From an uncultured Eggerthellaceae bacterium (lineage in GTDB: Bacteria; Actinomycetota; Coriobacteriia; Coriobacteriales; Eggerthellaceae): a stretch of 64,000 nt of DNA. Of the stretch, positions 35,045 to 43,372 are shown piece after piece. The notes under the pieces were generated by a model that searched no databases, had not been told where the DNA came from, and was given only the letters and a program-made list of their open reading frames with translations. The translations under genes and the position numbers were made by a program. The number at the start of each line of letters is the position of its first letter. Within the stretch, counting starts at the first letter, position 1. Location of the stretch: the NCBI GenBank assembly GCA_958452575.1, contig CAUDUM010000002.1:1-64000 (forward strand), given 5' to 3'.

Positions 35045-36148
35045 TCATATGAGATCGAGTGCTCTTCGCAGCCTTATTCTGCGCTCATGCAACTCCAATG
35101 TTGTCGGTCGCGCGCGTTTCCCCAAACTTCTTCTCACCGTGTTCGCGATCGTGTCGATCGACGGCAGTCCTGTTGCCTCGACTCCTGTGACACCGACAAC
35201 GTTCCAGCCCATCGATCTGAGCGCGTTCGCCCTCCGTGAATCGCCGATACGCGCCTCTTCGCCGCTGTGCCCGTAGCTGCTCTGATATTCCACGTCGATT
35301 CGCGCCTCAGGCCAGCAAAGATCCAAGCGAAACGAGCGTTTACCCGACATCTCCCAAGCCTTCCTGCTCGCTTTGACCTCGTGATTCATGATGGGTATCC
35401 CCAGGTTGTATCCTCCATATCTGCCTGGAAGCCCCAGAAGAAGCGCCAACCCAGTCTCGCGCGGAGACGCCGAGCCGCCCGCCACGTACTTGAGCATCCG
35501 TGCGATCTTGGCGGCGCCATTCAAATGCGAATTGTGCGAGCAGAACGCTCGGAGCGAAGTGAGCGAAGTGAGCGGCTGCAGTTCGTATGCAGTCTCGGCA
35601 AACGAAACAGGGCCGGTGAGCGGCGTCCCATACGTTCCGCATGCCTCCCAGAGCAGCTGTAAAAGAGCGATGGAATCATGAATACGCGATGCCATTTGGC
35701 AGAGCGCAAGATTAGGCGATGCCAGAACCACTGAATCGTCCAAGCGGCAGAGGGCGCGCCGGGGAATCGCGGATTTGCAAAGGTGGGCAACCGCGCGGTC
35801 GCTCGACCGACAGCGCGATCCCGAGCCGATTAGCAGGTGTGCAGGCATGTCGAACTCCAGCCCCGGATGTTCCAGACACAGACGGTCAAAAGCACGGGAA
35901 AGATCCGGCTTTGAAGGCACTCCACGCGGAAGAGCAGAAGACGTCCTGTGAACGGACGTAGCGTCAGCATCATGTGAGACGATCCGGGAATAGCGCCGCT
36001 TATCTACCGTCTCCCTATCAAGCGATCTGAGGATCTGCAGCGCGGTTTGAAATCCGAATACCAGATGAATGCGCGGAGTATTCGAATCCCGCATGTCACA
36101 TGGATGGGAGCTTTGTCGGTCAAACGGAATGGTGTTGCCAGAGCGCAT
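35045..36148 (-). CDS. DUF559/Vsr-like nuclease-fold orphan (paralogue A)
   Basis: About 367 residues. I recognise no named family, but the C-terminal third looks like a PD-(D/E)XK/DUF559 nuclease fold as in Vsr or AbiEi C-termini: FRLDLCWPEARIDVEYQS, then DSRRANALRSMGWNVVGVTG. The N-terminal part may be a recognition domain. A paralogue sits at 50294-51337; shared blocks are ASPNLALC, LLWEACG, RYGGYNLGIPIMN, CWPEARIDVEYQS and SRRANALRSMGWNV. The gene is bracketed by 152-bp element copies 2 and 3 in the same orientation. The start is uncertain: ATG 36148 has a distant AAAGGGAAG, ATG 36094 better matches the paralogue, and a TTG at 36244 is also in frame. Confidence 0.65.
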   Translation of the reverse strand: MRSGNTIPFDRQSSHPCDMRDSNTPRIHLVFGFQTALQILRSLDRETVDKRRYSRIVSHDADATSVHRTSSALPRGVPSKPDLSRAFDRLCLEHPGLEFDMPAHLLIGSGSRCRSSDRAVAHLCKSAIPRRALCRLDDSVVLASPNLALCQMASRIHDSIALLQLLWEACGTYGTPLTGPVSFAETAYELQPLTSLTSLRAFCSHNSHLNGAAKIARMLKYVAGGSASPRETGLALLLGLPGRYGGYNLGIPIMNHEVKASRKAWEMSGKRSFRLDLCWPEARIDVEYQSSYGHSGEEARIGDSRRANALRSMGWNVVGVTGVEATGLPSIDTIANTVRRSLGKRARPTTLELHERRIRLRRALDLI

Positions 36149-36533
36149 GGGACCCCCGATCTTCCCTTTGGGCTGCGAGGATCTTGCGGACGTTTCGGAG
36201 CGAGCGCGAAGGGTGCGCGCCGCAATGGGCGGCTTTCTTGTCAAGACGACGGAAGCTGCGCCCGCATTGGCTCGTTATTAAGTTTGGGTTTAGTATCCTA
36301 CTCCCCCGACTGCGACGTGTAAAGGGCTGCTGCCATGATAATCGTTCCCACTCGCAAGCCGCCATGCATATCGTCGTGTTTCACATGTATGCTTCGGCGC
36401 TTCTCACGCTTGACGCGACGATCGTTTTGTTTGTTGACGCGCTGGGCAAGATACATTCTCGCCGCGCAAGCTCTATTGTCGTTGAGCAAGTTCTGTTCCG
36501 CCATTTTGTCTGTATTGCCACGCTTTTCAAGTT
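36149..36533. other. Intergenic stretch between orphan and element copy 3
   Basis: No supported gene. It presumably contains the orphan's promoter on the minus strand. Base composition is lower in GC than the chromosome average. Confidence 0.35.
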
Positions 36534-36535
36534 AA

Positions 36536-36687
36536 ATGCCATCTTTTTGTCAGAATGCGACACGAATGACCGCAGAACGGCACCAATCACAAAGAACCAA
36601 GATGAAAATGCCAGGTTCATCGAAGATTGCGACATTTTTCATCATACGAATGGGAGCGTCTGTCGCATTCTTCACGATTGTTGGCAT
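36536..36687 (+). repeat. 152-bp three-unit element, copy 3
   Basis: Units at 36536-36563 (forward), 36608-36635 (forward) and 36660-36687 (reverse), spaced 72 and 79 bp, identical to copy 1 read on the minus strand. The outer units form a terminal inverted repeat. It ends 52 bp before the stop of the UbiB-like gene. Confidence 0.85.
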
Positions 36688-36739
36688 CGAGCGAAAAAAG
36701 CATGGCTCAACCGCACATCGGTTCTCGCATCAGCGAGCG

Positions 36740-38398
36740 TCACTTCCTGCGCCAGATGTCGGTGAGCACCCAGATCGACAGGATGGCGGCGCCCAGGTAG
36801 CCGAAGAACGCCAGCACCGGCACGCCAAGCAACCGCGGCTCCATCGTGGACAGCGACAGCATCGAGGCGCCGACGAACAAGCCGGCGATGATCAGCGCCA
36901 CCGTCAGGCGGTTGACGATCTTGGAGAGCTTCTGCAACGGTGCGTCGGAGCCGAGCATCTCCATGTTCATCTTCACCTGGCCGCGCGTGAGCATGTGCAG
37001 CGCCTCGCCGGCGTAGCGATGGGCGTCGAGCAGGCCCTTGCCCGCCCCGCGCATCGCGAGCGCCAAGTCCTCCATCGCGTCCACCAGCGCCTGGCCCTTG
37101 TCGGTCGTGCGGTTGATGTGGTCGTTGATGATGGTGACCATGTTGTCGTTGGGGATGAACGGCGCGATCGTGCCCTCCAGCGTCACGATGCCGCGCGATA
37201 CGCTGGTGATCGACGACGGCAGCGTCACCTTGCACGAGCGCGTGAGCGCCAGGATGTCGGTGAGGAACTGGCCGATGTCGATCTCGGACACGTCGCACGA
37301 ACCATAGTCCTTGAGGATCGAATCGAGATCGGCCAAAAGACGCGTATGGTCGATCGCCTCGATGTCCTTGGATGCGGCAAAGGCGATGAGCGCATCCTTC
37401 AGATCGGCGGCGTCCTGTTTGCCCACCGCGCTGATGATGTTGCCGAACCCGGCGCGGTCGCGGGCGGACAGGCGCCCCATGATGCCCAGGTCGATGTAGA
37501 CCACCTGGCCGCCGCGGACGAGCATGTTGCCCGGATGCGGATCGGCGTGGAAGAACCCGTGATCGAGGATCTGGGTCGCGTAGTTGTCGAGCACCTTGCG
37601 GCCGATCTCCTCCAGATCGTAGCCGCGTTCGACGAGCTTGGCGGTGTTGGAGATGGGGATGCCCTCGACGTACTCCATCACCAGCACGTATTCGCTGCAC
37701 AGCTCGGGATACACCTTGGGGCAGCCGATGAAGGCGACGTCTTTGTTCAGTTCCGCGAATTCCTGCAGGTTGGCAGCCTCGCGCCCGAAGTCGGTCTCCT
37801 CCAAGAAGGTGTCCCACAGTTCCTCGACCACTTCCTGCAGATCGAGCATCTGGTTGTCCTTCATGAACCGCGATGCCTGACGCGCCATGATGCGCATGAT
37901 GTCGATGTCCTGCGCCATCGTGGCCTTCACACCCGGACGCTGGATCTTCACCGCGACGATATCGCCGTTGACCAGGCGCGCCTTGTGCACCTGCGCAAGT
38001 GAGGCGCTGCCGAGCGGCTTGGGGTCGATCGCGTCGAAGATCTCGTCCTGCGCGTCGCCGTAGATGTCGTGGATGGCGGCCAGGATCTCGTCGAAGGGCA
38101 ACGGATCGCACTCCATCTGCAGCTTGGTGAGCTCTTCGCAAAACGCCTTGGGCAGGATCTCGGAGCGCGTGGACAGTGTCTGCCCGATCTTGACGAAGCT
38201 GGGGCCCAGATCCTCGAGCATCTGCCGGAACTCGACCGGCTGGAACCCGCGCAGAAAATGATAGTGCTGCAGGATGCCCAGGATCTCGCGCATGCGGCGC
38301 ACGCGGCTTTTGCGCGTGAGGTTGAAGCGCTTTTCGGGATCCATCTCCGAGCCGGAGGAGAAGAAGTATTTCAGCAGCGTGTTTTCTGCCATGGGCAT
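36740..38398 (-). CDS. ABC1/UbiB-family atypical protein kinase-like membrane protein
   Basis: A 552-residue member of the UbiB/AarF/COQ8 family, ATPases that support quinone or other prenyl-lipid metabolism. Signature motifs are intact: LGPSFVKIGQTLSTR (the KxGQ motif, about residues 65-79), GSASLAQVHKA (the Ala-rich nucleotide loop), VAVKIQRPG (ATP lysine), FHADPHPGN (catalytic loop) and VYIDLGIMG (the DFG equivalent). Two hydrophobic helices near the C-terminus anchor it in the membrane. The family suits an organism with menaquinone-based respiration. A phasin-like gene lies 264 bp upstream on the same strand. Confidence 0.92.
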   Translation of the reverse strand: MPMAENTLLKYFFSSGSEMDPEKRFNLTRKSRVRRMREILGILQHYHFLRGFQPVEFRQMLEDLGPSFVKIGQTLSTRSEILPKAFCEELTKLQMECDPLPFDEILAAIHDIYGDAQDEIFDAIDPKPLGSASLAQVHKARLVNGDIVAVKIQRPGVKATMAQDIDIMRIMARQASRFMKDNQMLDLQEVVEELWDTFLEETDFGREAANLQEFAELNKDVAFIGCPKVYPELCSEYVLVMEYVEGIPISNTAKLVERGYDLEEIGRKVLDNYATQILDHGFFHADPHPGNMLVRGGQVVYIDLGIMGRLSARDRAGFGNIISAVGKQDAADLKDALIAFAASKDIEAIDHTRLLADLDSILKDYGSCDVSEIDIGQFLTDILALTRSCKVTLPSSITSVSRGIVTLEGTIAPFIPNDNMVTIINDHINRTTDKGQALVDAMEDLALAMRGAGKGLLDAHRYAGEALHMLTRGQVKMNMEMLGSDAPLQKLSKIVNRLTVALIIAGLFVGASMLSLSTMEPRLLGVPVLAFFGYLGAAILSIWVLTDIWRRK

Positions 38399-38662
38399 GT
38401 GCTATCAACTATCCTTACCGGGTCGGCGTCGGATCGACGCGGCGGGCAGGGGCGGCGCCGGGTCGAAACTGCGGGCATGGGATGACATCGCGCTCGGCTC
38501 CGCAGCAGGGGCGGCGCCATGCTCGACATCGCAGTCGGAATGCGGCGCATCGATCAGATGCGGCAGCGCCGTCTCAAGCAGGCGCGGCAACGCGTGCGAA
38601 CCTGCCAGAGGCGGCGCAAACGGTGCCGGAACGCCCGTCGGGACGGTCCGGCGAAAGGAAGG

Positions 38663-39064
38663 CTATGCCTCCTTGACCTCCTCGGCGGTCACCTCGATGG
38701 GCTCCTCGGTCGCAGCGTCCTCGGCAGTGGGCTCCTCGGCTGCCTGCGCTTCCGCCTCGGCCTCGGCGGTAGCCGCCTGCGCGTTGATCGATTCGGCGAT
38801 CTCGGCGGCCTTGGCGGCAAACGCCGTGCGCTCCTCGGCCGACATGGCCTTCATGCGCGCTTCGAGCGTGGCGTAGCGCACGTTGGTCGCCGTTTCGCTG
38901 ACCTTGCGCGTCAGCTCGCTGTTGATCTGCTTGCCCTGATCGACCGTGATCTCGCCCTTGGCGATTAGCTGGTCGACGACTTCCTTGGCCTTCTCGCCGG
39001 TGATGGCGAGCGCGCCGATGCCTGCGAAAAAGATGTCTTTGAAACCGTCACCGATGTTAGCCAT
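38663..39064 (-). CDS. Phasin-like / PhaF-type coiled-coil protein
   Basis: A 133-residue protein with an N-terminal hydrophobic amphipathic segment (DIFFAGIGALAITGEKAKEV), a helical middle, and an Ala/Glu-rich acidic tail (from about residue 95). The pattern resembles the short PhaF-like proteins annotated as polyhydroxyalkanoate-synthesis regulators, but no PHA genes are seen here. In many Gram-positives such a gene precedes a UbiB homologue, as here, suggesting a shared membrane-lipid role. The ATG at 39064 follows AAGGAGGG; the upstream open frame is not coding. Confidence 0.75.
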   Translation of the reverse strand: MANIGDGFKDIFFAGIGALAITGEKAKEVVDQLIAKGEITVDQGKQINSELTRKVSETATNVRYATLEARMKAMSAEERTAFAAKAAEIAESINAQAATAEAEAEAQAAEEPTAEDAATEEPIEVTAEEVKEA

Positions 39065-39266
39065 GAGAACCCTCCTTGCCCGCGTTCGAGCGCATCTTCT
39101 CTTCGCCAACGTCCGTCGCGCGACGCGCACGGAAAACGGGGCGTCGCAGCGCGTCAAAACTTCATCCGACGCGTAGGCGGGCAGTCGGCTCCATAGCTCC
39201 ATGATGCACCAAACGGAGGAAAAGGGCAAACGAACCGGCGGTATTGTTGCGAAACGGAAAGCTTGG

Positions 39267-40265
39267 CTAGACCGCGGGAGCGGGAGCGGATGCGGGCGCA
39301 GATGCGGGTACGGCCGAAGATGCGGCTGGCGCAGGAGCGGCATCCAGGCGTTCGCGGGAACGCTCAGCCGAAGCCGACTCGGCCTTGCGGCCGTCGAGAT
39401 AGGTCTCGCCCACCAAGCACGCGACGATGATGGCGGATCCCGCCAAACCGATCGGCGAGAGCGTCTCGCCCAAGATCATCCAGCTGAACAGCGCCGTGAA
39501 GATGGGCTCGCCGGTGAGCAGCATCGACACCGTGGAGGACTCCAGACGGGTCAGGGCGATGTTCTGCAGCCAAAACGTGAGGCACGTGCTGGCCAGCGCC
39601 AAAAACGCGATGACCGCCCACGCCTCGGGAGTAACGGCGACCGCATCCAGCGGCGGCTCGAAGGCGAGCGCGCCGACAAGGGAGGCGGCGAAGGTCACGC
39701 CCACCTGCGTGGCGGACACGGTGACCACGCTGAGGTTGGCCAACCCCTTCTCGCCGAACACGAGCGCGCAGGCGATGCCGACCGAACCGAGAAGCGCCAG
39801 CGCCTCGCCCGCTCCGAACGCGAACGACCCGCCGTTGGAGCACAGCAGGAACAGGCCGGCGACCACGGCGATCTGGAACGGCAGGTGGTACAGGCGATAG
39901 CGGCGGTGCAGCACCGGGATCGCGATGAACGGCGCGAACACGACGGGCAGCGCCACAAGGAAGCCCACGTTGGTGGCGGTGGTCAGATCGAGCGCGATGT
40001 TGGCGCCGATGTAGGACACGGCCATGCCGGCAGCGGCGGGCAGCCAATCGCGCAGACGCGCCGCACGCAGCTCGCGCAGGATCAGCCCGCCGAACGGGAT
40101 CATGAACACTAGGAAGGCGATGCCGAAACGCAGCGCCATGCACCACAGTGGCGTCACGCTGTCGTAGGCGATCTTGGTGATGGCGCTGCCCAGGCCGAAG
40201 ATGAGCGTCTGCAGGACCACGCTGCCCACAAACAACCCGCGCGCATCTTTGACCTTTGCGAACAC
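39267..40265 (-). CDS. DMT-superfamily (EamA) metabolite exporter
   Basis: Ten-helix inner-membrane transporter of about 332 residues, two EamA repeats (residues 10-140 and 150-290). Recognisable segments include the N-terminal FGLGSAITKIAY and the C-terminal LLTGEPIFTALFSWMILGE, the family's conserved helix 9. The last 40 residues are an Ala/Pro/Ser tail. The start is a GTG at 40265 with AGGCGGG 7 bp before it; the longer ATG-started frame would translate the REP-like palindrome at 40286 and is rejected. It is divergent from a LysR regulator at 40642, a likely controller. The exported metabolite is unknown. Confidence 0.85.
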   Translation of the reverse strand: MFAKVKDARGLFVGSVVLQTLIFGLGSAITKIAYDSVTPLWCMALRFGIAFLVFMIPFGGLILRELRAARLRDWLPAAAGMAVSYIGANIALDLTTATNVGFLVALPVVFAPFIAIPVLHRRYRLYHLPFQIAVVAGLFLLCSNGGSFAFGAGEALALLGSVGIACALVFGEKGLANLSVVTVSATQVGVTFAASLVGALAFEPPLDAVAVTPEAWAVIAFLALASTCLTFWLQNIALTRLESSTVSMLLTGEPIFTALFSWMILGETLSPIGLAGSAIIVACLVGETYLDGRKAESASAERSRERLDAAPAPAASSAVPASAPASAPAPAV

Positions 40266-40285
40266 CGCAACCCGCCTTTCTTCAA

Positions 40286-40313
40286 TGCGACAGGGGGCGG
40301 TCCCGCTGTCACC
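40286..40313. repeat. REP-like palindrome, GGGCGGTCCC type
   Basis: GACAG and CTGTC arms around GGGGCGGTCCCG, embedded in a TGCGACAGG context like the one at 41578. It lies just upstream of the DMT exporter start, close enough to affect its transcript leader. Confidence 0.65.
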
Positions 40314-40641
40314 TTTGGACAATGCGGCGGCGAGCCCGTCCCTCCTGCCGCATCCCCGTTCCCTATCGATCGGAATACTCGTTTGAACGAGTCCCATGGT
40401 AGGCAAAGCAAAAATGAAAGTAAAACGCGAGTTTCCTATTGTGATTTCAAGAAATTCTTATCAATCCTGATAACATAGAAGGGAGCGGATCATCGGACGA
40501 AATGGCGCGCAGCGCGAGCGGCGGCAGGCGGCGGTAAGTTACAGAACCGCGCCAACGGCGGAGCACGGGGCCGCATCCATCTGCGCGGAACGGCGCAACG
40601 AAGATCGCCGTCGGAGCGCGGCTGTCGAATAGGAGGCGGAC
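40314..40641. other. Divergent DMT/LysR control region
   Basis: No gene. An AT-rich part near 40395-40480, containing TTTCAAGAAATTCTTATCAA, is the best candidate for LysR binding and divergent promoters. Confidence 0.35.
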
Positions 40642-41541
40642 ATGGCCAACCAGCGGTACGAGGCGTTCCTCAACGTCGCGGAGACAGGCAGCTTCAAGGA
40701 GGCGGCCCAGACGATGGGCTACACGCAGGCGGGCGTGAGCTACCTGGTCAACGCACTGGAGAAAGAGCTTGACTGTGCGCTGTTCGTGCGCGATTACGGC
40801 GGCGCGCACCTTACCGCCGAAGGCGAGCAGCTGCTGCCATGGATCCAAGACGTCAGCAACGCCGAGCGGCGCCTCGAAGCACGTTTGGGCGAGGTGAAGA
40901 ACCTCGAGGCGGGCACCGTGCACGTGGCCACGTTCACGTCGACCGCCATCCAATGGCTCCCCGGCATCGCGAAGGCGTTTTCGGCGCAGCACCCCGGCAT
41001 CGAGCTGCGCATCACGCTCGACGACGACCAGGACGAGCTTGAGGAGATGCTTTGGCGCGGCGACGCCGACTGCGGCTTCGTCGTCGCGCCGCTCGCGCGC
41101 AAGCTGCACGCGATCCATCTGCGCCAAGATCCCCTGCTGGTCGCGCTGCCGATCGACCATCCCTTGGCCGATGCCGACGAGTTCCCGCTGTCGCGCATGG
41201 CGTCCGAGCCCTACATCCGCCTGAAAAGCGGCACGTTCTCGGAAATCGACGCGTATTTCAAGCAGGTGGGGGTCGAGCCGCGCATGCGCTTCAACATCGA
41301 CAGCGACTACGCCGTGATGAGCATGGTGAGCGAAGGCTTGGGCTACAGCGTCCTGCCGGGATTGATCCTGCGCGACGCGCCGTTTCCGCTGGCAGTGCTG
41401 CCGCCTGAAAATCCGATCGAGCGCAGGGTGGGCATCGCCCTGCGCTCGATGGAGGCCGCCAGCGCGGCGACGCGCGCTTTTTTGGACGTGGCGCAGGCAT
41501 GGGTGGAGCAAGCATACGAAAAGGCCGCCCTCTCCTCTTAG
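40642..41541 (+). CDS. LysR-family transcriptional regulator
   Basis: A 299-residue regulator with the N-terminal winged helix-turn-helix NVAETGSFKEAAQTMGYTQA (residues 11-30), followed by the effector-binding domain (GTVHVATFTSTAIQWLPGI). AGGAGGCGG precedes the ATG. It is transcribed divergently from the DMT exporter, so the exporter is the probable target. Nothing in the sequence names the effector. The gene end overlaps the left arm of a terminator-like hairpin. Confidence 0.9.
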   Translation: MANQRYEAFLNVAETGSFKEAAQTMGYTQAGVSYLVNALEKELDCALFVRDYGGAHLTAEGEQLLPWIQDVSNAERRLEARLGEVKNLEAGTVHVATFTSTAIQWLPGIAKAFSAQHPGIELRITLDDDQDELEEMLWRGDADCGFVVAPLARKLHAIHLRQDPLLVALPIDHPLADADEFPLSRMASEPYIRLKSGTFSEIDAYFKQVGVEPRMRFNIDSDYAVMSMVSEGLGYSVLPGLILRDAPFPLAVLPPENPIERRVGIALRSMEAASAATRAFLDVAQAWVEQAYEKAALSS

Positions 41542-41557
41542 TAGATCGGACGGCCTT
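41521..41557. terminator. Bidirectional terminator between LysR and proS
   Basis: AAGGCCG (41521-41527) pairs with CGGCCTT (41551-41557) across 23 bp. On the minus strand the stem is followed by TTTTCG, suiting termination of proS; on the plus strand it lies at the end of the LysR gene. Confidence 0.55.
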
Positions 41558-41577
41558 GATCAGTCGCGTTATCCGAA

Positions 41578-41603
41578 TGCGACAGGAGAACCGTCCCCTG
41601 TCA
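41578..41603. repeat. REP-like palindrome, GGGGACGGTTCTC type
   Basis: GACAGG (41581-41586) and CCTGTC (41597-41602) arms around AGAACCGTCC, in the same TGCGACAGG context as the palindrome at 40286. It lies 18 bp from the proS stop. Confidence 0.65.
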
Positions 41604-41620
41604 CGCTCCGTCACGCCGTC

Positions 41621-43372
41621 TTAGTTGAACAGTGCGTCAAAGACGTTGATGGTGCGGCTGTGGCGCGCGGCGCGGGCCGCAAAGCCGAACAGCTCGGCCA
41701 GCATGGTCAGCTCGACGTCGCGGCGCTCGCCGGTGCGGCGGCGCTTGATCTCCACCTTGCCCTCGGCCAGGCCGCGCTTGCCCACGACCACCTGCAAAGG
41801 CCAGCCGATCAGATCGGCGTCGGCGAACTTGACGCCCGCGCGCTCGTTGCGGTCGTCGATGACCACCTCGAAGCCGAGCTCGGCCGCCTTCTCGGCGATC
41901 TTTTCGGCGGCGGGCTGCACCGTGTCGTCGCCCACCGTCAGCGGGATGACGCAGATGTGCGCCGGCGCGATGCCGAACGGCCAGATGATGCCGGCATCGT
42001 CATGGCTCTGCTCGACGGCGGCGGCCAGCGTGCGCGAAACGCCCACACCGTAGCAGCCCATGATGAAGTAGCGCTCCTCGCCGTTCTCGTCCATGAACTT
42101 GACGTCCATCGAGCGGGAGTACTTGTCGCCCAGCTTGAAGATCTGGCCGACCTCGATGCCGCGCGCGTGCGACAGCGGCAGACCGCACTTGGGACACGGG
42201 TCGCCCTCGCGCACCAGGCACAGATCCGCCCACTCGTCCACCTGGAAATCGCGTCCGAGCTGGGCGCCCACGTAATGGAAGCCGTCCTCGTTGGCGCCGA
42301 CCACCCAGTTGGGCATGTCGCGCAGGCTGATGTCGGCGGCCACCTTGACGCCCTCGGGCAGGCCGACCGGGCCCATCGAGCCCTTCACCAGGCCGGCGTC
42401 TTTCATCTCGTCGTCGGTCAGCGGCTCGAAGATGCCGATGAGGTTTTCCACCTTGACCTCGTTGACCTCGTAGTCGCCCGGCACGAACAGCACCCAGATG
42501 CTGCCCTGCTCGTCCTTGCAGGCGAACGCCTTCATGCAGGCCGCCTCGTCGCAGCCCAGATGCGCGGCAAGCTCGGCGATCGTGTGGACGCCGGGGGTCG
42601 AGATCCTCTCCAGCGAGGTGGCCGGATACGCCTTGGGCTCGGGCCTGCACGTCGCCGCCTCGACGTCGGCCGCGTAGCCGCACTGGCAGTGCACGAGCTC
42701 GGCCTCGCCGGTCTCGGCCAGCGCCATGAACTCCTCGGAGCCGCTGCCGCCGATCTGGCCGGAGTCGGCCTCGACGATGCGGTACTCCAGGCCCATGCGC
42801 TCGCACATGTTGGAGTACGCGTCGCGCATCAGCTGGTAGCTCTTCTCCAAGCCCTCTTCGTCGGCGTCGAAGCTGTAGGCGTCCTTCATGATGAACTCGC
42901 GGCCGCGCAAAAGCCCGAAGCGCGGACGGCGCTCATCGCGGAACTTCAGCTGGATGTGGTAGAGGTTCTTGGGCAGGTCCTTGTAGCTGCGCAGCTCGTT
43001 GTCCACCAGGTCGGTGATGACCTCCTCGTGGGTGGGGCCCAGGCAGAACTCGTTGCCGTGGCGGTCGGTCATGCGCAAAAGCTCGTCGCCGTACACGGTC
43101 CAGCGGCCGCTGCGGTGCCACAGCTCGGCCGGCTGCACGAAGGGCATCAGGATCTCCTGGCCGCCGTGGGAGTCCATCTCCTCGCGGACGATGTCCTCGA
43201 TCTTGCGCAGCACGCGCATGCCCAACGGCAAGAACGAATAGAGGCCCGACGCCTCCTTGCGCACCATGCCGGCGCGCACCAGCAGCTTGGCAGACGCGAT
43301 GTCGGCGTCGGAGGGATCCTCCCTCAGCGTGGGCGCGTACAGCGTGCTCATGCGGATGATGTTGTTCGTCAT
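41621..43372 (-). CDS. proS: Prolyl-tRNA synthetase
   Basis: Class II aminoacyl-tRNA synthetase that charges tRNA-Pro. The 583-residue protein is the bacterial type with an editing (INS) domain inserted between motifs 2 and 3. Visible are motif 1 (GLYSFLPLGMRVLRKIEDIV), motif 2 (LKFRDERRPRFGLLRGREF), the INS region (about residues 225-390) and motif 3 with the anticodon-binding domain (MGCYGVGVSRTLAAAVEQ). All are intact. Its ATG overlaps the ispG stop by 4 bp (ATGA), so it is translated from the rseP-ispG transcript. Confidence 0.96.
   Translation of the reverse strand: MTNNIIRMSTLYAPTLREDPSDADIASAKLLVRAGMVRKEASGLYSFLPLGMRVLRKIEDIVREEMDSHGGQEILMPFVQPAELWHRSGRWTVYGDELLRMTDRHGNEFCLGPTHEEVITDLVDNELRSYKDLPKNLYHIQLKFRDERRPRFGLLRGREFIMKDAYSFDADEEGLEKSYQLMRDAYSNMCERMGLEYRIVEADSGQIGGSGSEEFMALAETGEAELVHCQCGYAADVEAATCRPEPKAYPATSLERISTPGVHTIAELAAHLGCDEAACMKAFACKDEQGSIWVLFVPGDYEVNEVKVENLIGIFEPLTDDEMKDAGLVKGSMGPVGLPEGVKVAADISLRDMPNWVVGANEDGFHYVGAQLGRDFQVDEWADLCLVREGDPCPKCGLPLSHARGIEVGQIFKLGDKYSRSMDVKFMDENGEERYFIMGCYGVGVSRTLAAAVEQSHDDAGIIWPFGIAPAHICVIPLTVGDDTVQPAAEKIAEKAAELGFEVVIDDRNERAGVKFADADLIGWPLQVVVGKRGLAEGKVEIKRRRTGERRDVELTMLAELFGFAARAARHSRTINVFDALFN

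Noticed and set aside
40266..40406. N-terminal extension of the DMT exporter up to 40406
   Set aside because: It would translate a REP-like palindrome and lacks a ribosome site; a GTG at 40265 has a good one.
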